Below, piece after piece: positions 31,908-36,586 of a DNA stretch of 36,586 nucleotides. Each line of letters begins with the position of its first letter. Position 1 is the first letter of the stretch. The notes below the pieces were generated by a model. It was given only the letters and a program-made list of their open reading frames with translations, made no database searches and was not told where the DNA came from. The DNA is taken from positions 1 to 36,586 of the forward strand of contig JAHDES010000063.1 of NCBI GenBank assembly GCA_020628645.1. The letters are read 5' to 3'. The stretch comes from Saprospiraceae bacterium. Lineage in GTDB: Bacteria > Bacteroidota > Bacteroidia > Chitinophagales > Saprospiraceae. A program made the position numbers and the translations under genes.

Positions 31908-32801
31908 TTAGTTCATTTCTTCTTCTATTACTACTTCTTTGTTTACCACATCCTTCAAAGGAGGCTGAATCGTATAATCAATAGATAGTACAGGAAGCTC
32001 GCTATGATTAGCAATCATTTCTACATTACTTCCTTGAAATATGCGCTTGAGTGGATGACGTTGATGGTTAGAAATACCGATCAATTCAATAGGAAAATCT
32101 TGACAAAAATGGCGAACCCCTGCATCAATTGAAATATCTCTATAAAAATGCGTTTTGACGGAATAGTCTTTGGCGATTGCTGCAAAGTCTTTTAAAACTT
32201 CTTTCATCAAAATGGAAGGCTGCGTAAAAAAACTGCCCGTATCTACAGACATTATGTGGACTTGCTCCACCTCAAAAAGCGATAAAAATTGTAAAAAATG
32301 CTGAAATGCATCTTGATCCGCTTTATCTAATCCAGACACAAACAATACCTCTTTGAAATTGAGTTGTTGAGGTTTATTCTTTACGACTAAGATATTTTGA
32401 TGTAATTTCCGAATGACTTTCTGCGTATTTGATCCAATAAACCATTCTTCTTTTCCAGATGCTCCATGAGAACCCATGACGATTAAATCAAAAGCGACTT
32501 CATCAATTATTTCTTCAATATTGGCTAAAAATTTACCTCCTGTATAATGCGTATAGCAATCCACGCCCTGATCTTGAACATATTTTTCTAGCTTGTTTAA
32601 TTGGTTGCGAACCTTGAGTGCGATGGCTTTATTCGCCGCATCTTTATAGCGTGTGGCTGCTGGTAAATCCTCCCAATTATCAGGGATATTAGCAGAATGA
32701 TACAAATGAATTTCAGAGGGTTCACGCTGCGCAATTTGCAAAGCCGTTTCTAAAGCAAAATCTGCAAAAATGGAGAAGTCTGTTGGTAATAAGAGTTTCA
32801 T
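31908..32801 (-). CDS. tandem-domain universal stress protein
   Basis: A 297-residue protein with two UspA-like domains (LLLPTDFSIFADFAL at the start). The ATP signature is intact in the first domain (GSHGASGKEEWFIGS). The second domain keeps only the fold pattern and ends with an acidic tail. It is the third gene of the operon, 35 bases ahead of the next USP. Confidence 0.87.
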   Translation of the reverse strand: MKLLLPTDFSIFADFALETALQIAQREPSEIHLYHSANIPDNWEDLPAATRYKDAANKAIALKVRNQLNKLEKYVQDQGVDCYTHYTGGKFLANIEEIIDEVAFDLIVMGSHGASGKEEWFIGSNTQKVIRKLHQNILVVKNKPQQLNFKEVLFVSGLDKADQDAFQHFLQFLSLFEVEQVHIMSVDTGSFFTQPSILMKEVLKDFAAIAKDYSVKTHFYRDISIDAGVRHFCQDFPIELIGISNHQRHPLKRIFQGSNVEMIANHSELPVLSIDYTIQPPLKDVVNKEVVIEEEMN

Positions 32802-32843
32802 ATTTTAAAGATGTTTAAGGATAAAAAACGGGCTCAAAAAGTT

Positions 32844-33140
32844 TTAATGACTATGATAATGCACTTGCTTGTACTTTTCTATTTGAATGTTCAGTTTACG
32901 GATCGTTTCCATAAGGGCTTTATTTTCATTTCCATGGGTATGGGAAGCATAAAGCATTTTCCCTTTTTCTGGTTTGCATTGTAGAGAGACGGTGGTATGC
33001 GCATCTTTTTCTAGCCGTACTTTCACTTCTATCATCTTGATGAAATCATACACGGCATATTTTTTATTCAATTTTTCTTTGTAAAATGAGATGAGTTGTT
33101 TTTGATGTTCGTGTTGAGGTGCTTCTATTTGAATATCCAT
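32844..33140 (-). CDS. ribosome hibernation promoting factor (HPF/RaiA family)
   Basis: A 98-residue protein with the beta-alpha-beta-beta-beta-alpha pattern of short HPF/RaiA proteins: KEKLNKKYAVYDFI, then VKVRLEKD, TVSLQCKPEKGKML, and a final helix MIRKL-like with KYKQVH. HPF binds the 30S decoding site and inactivates ribosomes in resting cells. The match is at the pattern level, moderately diverged. It is the second gene of an FNR-box operon with two universal stress proteins, as expected for a dormancy response. Confidence 0.72.
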   Translation of the reverse strand: MDIQIEAPQHEHQKQLISFYKEKLNKKYAVYDFIKMIEVKVRLEKDAHTTVSLQCKPEKGKMLYASHTHGNENKALMETIRKLNIQIEKYKQVHYHSH

Positions 33141-33151
33141 AATCGTTGAGT

Positions 33152-33517
33152 TTAAAGTAATGCAATAGATTGAAGTGCTTGTTCATTTTGTTCTTTCAGT
33201 GTCTTGTAATCGGAGGTTGTCGTCTGTAACCATAAATCTCCTGAGCGACGAAATACTTGTACATGCAATCCGAATTGTGTTTCCATCATTTGTTCAAATT
33301 GCGCCACAGTTTGTAAATCATGAAGTGAAATTTTTCCTTCTTTTAATTGAGGTGTTATTTCACCTAATGTCTTGGTAGTAGCATATTCCGTAGCTTTAGA
33401 TGATCCTTCTGCTAAAGCATGTTCTTTTTGATAAAATCGAATTTGTAAACCTGAAAAAATCATAGAAAACGCTTCTTGTATGGATTTTATGGTTTGTTTT
33501 TTTGTAATCGAAATCAT
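33152..33517 (-). CDS. conserved protein of unknown function, paralogue A
   Basis: A 121-residue soluble protein (ATG at 33517; a TTG at 33598 would overlap the FNR-type box and the previous stop codon). It is a clear paralogue of the protein at 34169. Shared features are RFYQKEHA, GKISLHDLQ, QFEQMMETQFGLHVQVFRRS, WLQT and a final TLKEQN. I do not recognise the family. It is the first gene of the HPF-USP-USP operon. Confidence 0.75.
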   Translation of the reverse strand: MISITKKQTIKSIQEAFSMIFSGLQIRFYQKEHALAEGSSKATEYATTKTLGEITPQLKEGKISLHDLQTVAQFEQMMETQFGLHVQVFRRSGDLWLQTTTSDYKTLKEQNEQALQSIALL

Positions 33518-33585
33518 GTCTCTTTTTATTTGTAAAATTAGGCGTTTGTAGAATCTGAAATATTGATTTATAGCACTTCTAGTAT

Positions 33586-33597
33586 TGACAAAAATCA
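33586..33597 (-). promoter_or_regulatory. FNR/FixK-type box, TGACAAAAATCA, for the HPF-USP operon
   Basis: TTGACAAAAATCAA is a nearly perfect anaerobox. A partial -10 TATTTCAG (33562 to 33555 on the minus strand) lies 29.5 bases from its centre, predicting a start near 33549 and a leader of about 32 bases to the ATG at 33517. The box overlaps the stop codon of the gene upstream. Confidence 0.75.
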
Positions 33598-34125
33598 ATA
33601 GGCTGCCGATTGATGAGGAAATAACAAACTGTCTAAACGATCTATAAGTTGTTGAGCTACGACTGTTAGATCGGTAAGCACAGAGGCTCCCGTAATGGCA
33701 TCTACACCTAGCATTTTTTCTTCACTATCTCCCGAAGTCGTATGTACTACAAGCTGTGCTAGGGATTTATTTTTCTTTATAAATTTTCGAACAACTTTGG
33801 GAGCACTCCACATTTCCCAGGTGTGAATAAGACAGATGGCATCCCAATCCGAAGGAGTGATTGTTTTAAGTTCTTTTATGTCAATTACGTGGATGTTGAC
33901 GGGTTTTTCTTTAAAATATTTGACCAATAGTATCGTCAACGAATCTTTATAGCTACTTCCTTGAGTAGCAATTAATAAGTTGTTGTTTGTAGGATTAGAT
34001 TCTATTTTAAAAGAACTGGCTCTACGCATGCCATTATTTGTCCAAAAAGCATAAGCATATAAACTCACTGCGATGAATAGAATTAAGCTTCCATTAATAA
34101 AATGATCTTTGTTTTTTTGTTCCAT
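33595..34125 (-). CDS. membrane-anchored flavodoxin-like protein
   Basis: A 176-residue protein with one N-terminal membrane helix (about 9-28) followed by a flavodoxin-like alpha/beta domain: NLLIATQGSSYKDSL (strand plus phosphate-binding loop position), DWDAICLIHTWEMW, and SLAQLVVHTTSGD. Whether FMN is bound is uncertain because the T/S-x-T-G-x-T loop is only loosely kept. The ATG at 34125 is preferred to a TTG at 34158. It lies 43 bases downstream of paralogue B and shares its transcript. Confidence 0.62.
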   Translation of the reverse strand: MEQKNKDHFINGSLILFIAVSLYAYAFWTNNGMRRASSFKIESNPTNNNLLIATQGSSYKDSLTILLVKYFKEKPVNIHVIDIKELKTITPSDWDAICLIHTWEMWSAPKVVRKFIKKNKSLAQLVVHTTSGDSEEKMLGVDAITGASVLTDLTVVAQQLIDRLDSLLFPHQSAAY

Positions 34126-34168
34126 GGTGGTATGATTTAAATGTTTAGAAAGAATCAAAGGAATAAAT

Positions 34169-34525
34169 TTATTGATCGCCCAAGATCATTCCTCTTCTAT
34201 TGTGTTCGTGTAATGTCCATACATCGGTCACCCACGACTGTAACCAACGCTTATATGATTTGCGATAAACTTGTACATATAAGCCAAATCTATTCGCCAT
34301 TTCTTGTTCAAAATCTCCCACCTTTTGATAAGCATCGAGAGATATTTCTCCTTCTTGCAAAAGAGGGAGAAAGCTTCCAATTTTCATATCAGGAAGCAGC
34401 AAGGATTCATCAGAAGCGACACCTTTAGCATGTGCTTCTTTAAAGAATAAGATTTTTAAGAAGGGGAATTGTGATTTAAATTCTTCTTGTAGATCGCTAA
34501 GTCGTTTATTTTTTGCTATAATCAT
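34169..34525 (-). CDS. conserved protein of unknown function, paralogue B
   Basis: A 118-residue soluble protein, paralogous to the protein at 33152: LFFKEAHAKG, GEISLDAYQ, DFEQEMANRFGLYVQVYRKS, RWLQ and TLHEHN. No family is recognised. It is the first gene after the tandem FNR-type boxes, with a predicted leader of only about ten bases. Confidence 0.75.
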   Translation of the reverse strand: MIIAKNKRLSDLQEEFKSQFPFLKILFFKEAHAKGVASDESLLLPDMKIGSFLPLLQEGEISLDAYQKVGDFEQEMANRFGLYVQVYRKSYKRWLQSWVTDVWTLHEHNRRGMILGDQ

Positions 34526-34540
34526 GTTTCTTTTTTATAG

Positions 34541-34606
34541 CAAAAGTAGGAGATGTAGTTAGTTTGAATCAATGATAAAAATCATTTAATCACTTGATTT
34601 TTATCC
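34541..34606 (-). promoter_or_regulatory. tandem FNR/FixK-type boxes with perfect -10 for paralogue B
   Basis: TGATAAAAATCA (34573-34584) and TGATTTTTATCC (34595-34606, one half imperfect) have centres 22 bases apart, as at 22364-22397. The perfect -10 TACTTTTG (34548 to 34541 on the minus strand) lies 30.5 bases from the centre of the proximal box. Confidence 0.78.
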
Positions 34607-35049
34607 TGCTATGAAAATATAAAGACCTACTATTTTTACCGAAAAAAACAATAAGCAATTTTATAAATACGATTATTAGTAATCAAGCTCAACTCTAAAA
34701 TAGATGAAGTTGAGCTTGAATGAATAAAAGTTAATTGATCCGTTTATTTAAGAGTTTGTAACATATTCTATTATTTTGGATTTAATCCATTTTGCTGTAA
34801 AGGCGTACAAGCAGTTCCATTTGCATACTTGCCATCTGCAAAACCAGTTTGTGTATTTCCAAAAACATCTTGTCCATCCAGCCAAAGTTCGGCATCTTCC
34901 AAAATGGCAGATACAGGATAGTTTTGACTGTAAGATTCAGTAGTCCATAAAAGAAGAATTAGAAAAAATAAAGGAAGTGTTTTTTAGTATTTGCATGGTA
35001 GAGCATGGATGTGGAGAAGTTAAAAACTCCTCCGATTTTATTTTTAGTA
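34607..35049. other. mostly noncoding stretch with a broken gene
   Basis: Apart from the frameshifted small gene at 34771-34996, I see no further coding sequence or strong hairpin here. Confidence 0.5.
34771..34996 (-). pseudogene. frameshifted small secreted protein
   Basis: The minus strand from the ATG at 34996 reads MQILKN and then runs off frame. Removing one A from the A6 run restores a single frame of about 74 codons: MQILKTLPLFFLILLLW as a signal peptide, then NYPVSAILEDAELWLDGQD and an end at QNGLNPK. The clean signal peptide after a one-base change supports a real gene broken by a homopolymer slip, or a sequencing error. It lies 53 bases downstream of the repetitive surface protein gene. 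Confidence 0.6.
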
Positions 35050-36552
35050 TTAATACGCAAAAATACTTAGCCAGCCATACTGTGTGTATATCAATAAATC
35101 ATGATTGCCTGGTGAAGCAGTTCCGTCGTCAAAGTGAATAATATCTCCAATTTCTGGAGAGGAAGGATAAGTTGTACGGACAGGTACTTTCAACATATCT
35201 CGTACATTAACTACGCCATTGGCATCTGTGGTCAAGGTACCCGTTCCCATTCCACCAAATTGAACATCTCCTTGATCCGTTTGAATGGCATAATTTTCGT
35301 CGCCGCCACTAGCAGTAAAAAATCCACCGATAGCTGTTTGAGTGCCATTGGTTTCTGCTGCTGCTTCACCACGAACACCGACTGCTGTATGGGTAGTAGA
35401 ATTATTACCTGTACCAGAAACAACTGCTAAACCATGTACTCCTGTACTTATTGAAGTCCCTGACCACGAGTTAGCATTGGCTCGACCTTGAAAACCAGTA
35501 ATATCAACTGTTGCAGTTGAAGATACGGAACCGCTATTAATTTCAGATTTAGATGCAATGGTTGTACTTGATGAACCCGATCGAGTAGGAAATTTAACAT
35601 GATGCAAATGCAATGGCGTAGCTGTACCGACGCCTACATAATTGGTAAGAGTAGAAGGATAAAGGTATCCATTTCCTGCATTTTCTGTCCAAAATGATGA
35701 CCCACCGCTAAATACTGTTGATGGATCAACCCATGACATCGTACCATTGGCATCCCCTTTTAAAATATGACCATCCGTAGCACCTGTACGCATGGTAATT
35801 TGTCCATTTACATCTAAAATAGAGAAAGGAGTAGATGAATTTCCTCCAGATACATAAATTCCATCTTCGGCAGCTAAACGAAGAATATCACTAGAAGAGC
35901 CTGTCATTTCATTTTGGATAGAAAAAATATTCGTTCCACTTGAACCAAAGCCTGCATAAGCCGAGCGTCCACCCGCTAAACCTGCTTTATAATATTGAAT
36001 ATAACTATGAGAAGTACCTTCTAAATTTAGCATAGAACCATCGCCTTTGACATGTAATTCAATTTGAGGGTCATTTGTCCCTACCCCTACATTTCCATTG
36101 GTGAAAATACTATTACCAATAGCAGTTGGACTTCCTGTTGTATTAGCCGTATACCAATCATGATCTCCATCTTTTAACGTACTTAAATCTACTGTAGTCG
36201 TCGTACCAGCTTCTGTAATTTCCAAATCTGTTCCATTAAGCGTAGCTCCTGTAATCGTTTCATTCGTGACACTTCCATCCACTTCTGTAAACGTAATAGT
36301 TGTATTAGGATCAACCCAAGACATGTGTCCATCAGCATCGCCTTGTATAATATAGCCATTCGTTGCCCCATTACGCATACGAATTTGTCCGTCCACATCC
36401 AGTTGAGCAGTAGGATGATCGGTAAATACCCCGATATAACGACGAACATCTCTTGACAAATGGAAGTGAGGAGGATTATTGGGGTCAGTAGTAGCTATAC
36501 CAGTTGAATAATCTTTCCATTTGTTGTTATAAACTGACCTTTCGCAGGTCAA
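35050..36552 (-). CDS. repetitive surface protein, probably 5'-truncated
   Basis: A 500-residue frame rich in Gly, Thr, Ser and Asn, of the type found in Bacteroidota secreted proteins resembling phage tail-fibre domains. Two copies of a unit MR-GAT-G-I-GDA-G-MSWVDP (about residues 58-83 and 252-277) and of VGVGT-x-P occur. There is no signal peptide and no ATG before residue 58. The frame is closed by a stop at 36565-36567, and the nominal start is TTG. Since relatives normally have a signal peptide, the 5' end seems lost. It is followed by a frameshifted small secreted protein gene. Confidence 0.6.
   Translation of the reverse strand: MTCERSVYNNKWKDYSTGIATTDPNNPPHFHLSRDVRRYIGVFTDHPTAQLDVDGQIRMRNGATNGYIIQGDADGHMSWVDPNTTITFTEVDGSVTNETITGATLNGTDLEITEAGTTTTVDLSTLKDGDHDWYTANTTGSPTAIGNSIFTNGNVGVGTNDPQIELHVKGDGSMLNLEGTSHSYIQYYKAGLAGGRSAYAGFGSSGTNIFSIQNEMTGSSSDILRLAAEDGIYVSGGNSSTPFSILDVNGQITMRTGATDGHILKGDANGTMSWVDPSTVFSGGSSFWTENAGNGYLYPSTLTNYVGVGTATPLHLHHVKFPTRSGSSSTTIASKSEINSGSVSSTATVDITGFQGRANANSWSGTSISTGVHGLAVVSGTGNNSTTHTAVGVRGEAAAETNGTQTAIGGFFTASGGDENYAIQTDQGDVQFGGMGTGTLTTDANGVVNVRDMLKVPVRTTYPSSPEIGDIIHFDDGTASPGNHDLLIYTQYGWLSIFAY
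36535..36551. repeat. short palindrome at the truncated 5' end
   Basis: TGACCT-TTCGC-AGGTCA forms a 6-bp inverted repeat with a 5-base loop, exactly where the surface protein frame loses recognisable coding content. It may be a small palindromic element or a scar. Confidence 0.45.
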
Positions 36553-36586
36553 AAATTTTGAAATTTAAAAAATAGGTTTAAATGGA

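Noticed and set aside
33518-33598. Extended N-terminus (TTG start) for paralogue A
   Set aside because: It would cover the FNR-type box and predicted promoter and overlap the previous gene's stop; the ATG at 33517 fits better.
35232-36449. Possible CRISPR-like or tandem repeats in the surface protein
   Set aside because: The repeats are few, diverged and in frame with protein units; they are protein domain repeats, not an array.

Overview
The window is low-GC bacterial DNA of a Bacteroidota type. It has a SusC/SusD pair, a type IX secretion C-terminal domain (CHU_C/gliding type), lipoproteins, -10 elements of the TAnnTTTG form and almost no Shine-Dalgarno sites. The content would suit a marine Saprospiraceae-like organism, but the sequence alone does not fix the genus. 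I see no tRNA, rRNA, CRISPR array or intact insertion sequence.

Region 1 (about 380-16550) is an alginate/uronate utilisation locus, all on the + strand. SusC and SusD take up oligosaccharide. A secreted lipoprotein with two tandem PL7 alginate lyase domains cuts the polymer. An ExuT-like MFS permease would import monomers. KdgF linearises the unsaturated uronate, two SDR reductases can reduce DEH to 2-keto-3-deoxygluconate, and KdgK plus Eda finish the path to pyruvate and glyceraldehyde-3-phosphate. Downstream are a GH2 enzyme with the NxKG carboxylate-recognition motif, an NRAMP-fold transporter lacking both metal-binding motifs, and a small lipoprotein. A 734-residue secreted protein with a type IX C-terminal domain closes the block.

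Region 2 (about 18970-34610) is the most interesting part. It looks like an oxygen-responsive dormancy/fermentation island. It has a histidine kinase whose PAS domain keeps the FixL heme histidine and both FixL arginines at exact spacing. It also has a response regulator in which a receiver domain is fused to a Crp/Fnr/FixK-type DNA-binding module. The effector-like genes are five tandem-domain universal stress proteins (one fused to a thioredoxin-like domain), two CBS-pair proteins, a ribosome hibernation factor, fermentative D-lactate dehydrogenase, a K+ channel, a rhodanese, an HMA protein, and a pair of unrecognised paralogues. At least eight FNR/FixK-type boxes (TGAY-N4-RTCA) lie in the promoters. 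At four of them a perfect or 7/8 TAnnTTTG -10 lies 29.5-30.5 bases from the box centre, which puts the box near -41.5. One of these promoters appears to drive a ~130-base terminator-ended RNA just ahead of the kinase operon. The gene set recalls the mycobacterial Dos regulon, wired like a shortened FixL-FixJ-FixK cascade.

Region 3 (about 34770-36586) appears to be decaying: a small secreted-protein gene broken by a one-base shift in an A-run, and a 5'-truncated repetitive surface protein whose truncation point carries a short palindrome. A palindromic interspersed repeat occurs in two inverted copies (about 8676 and 18852).
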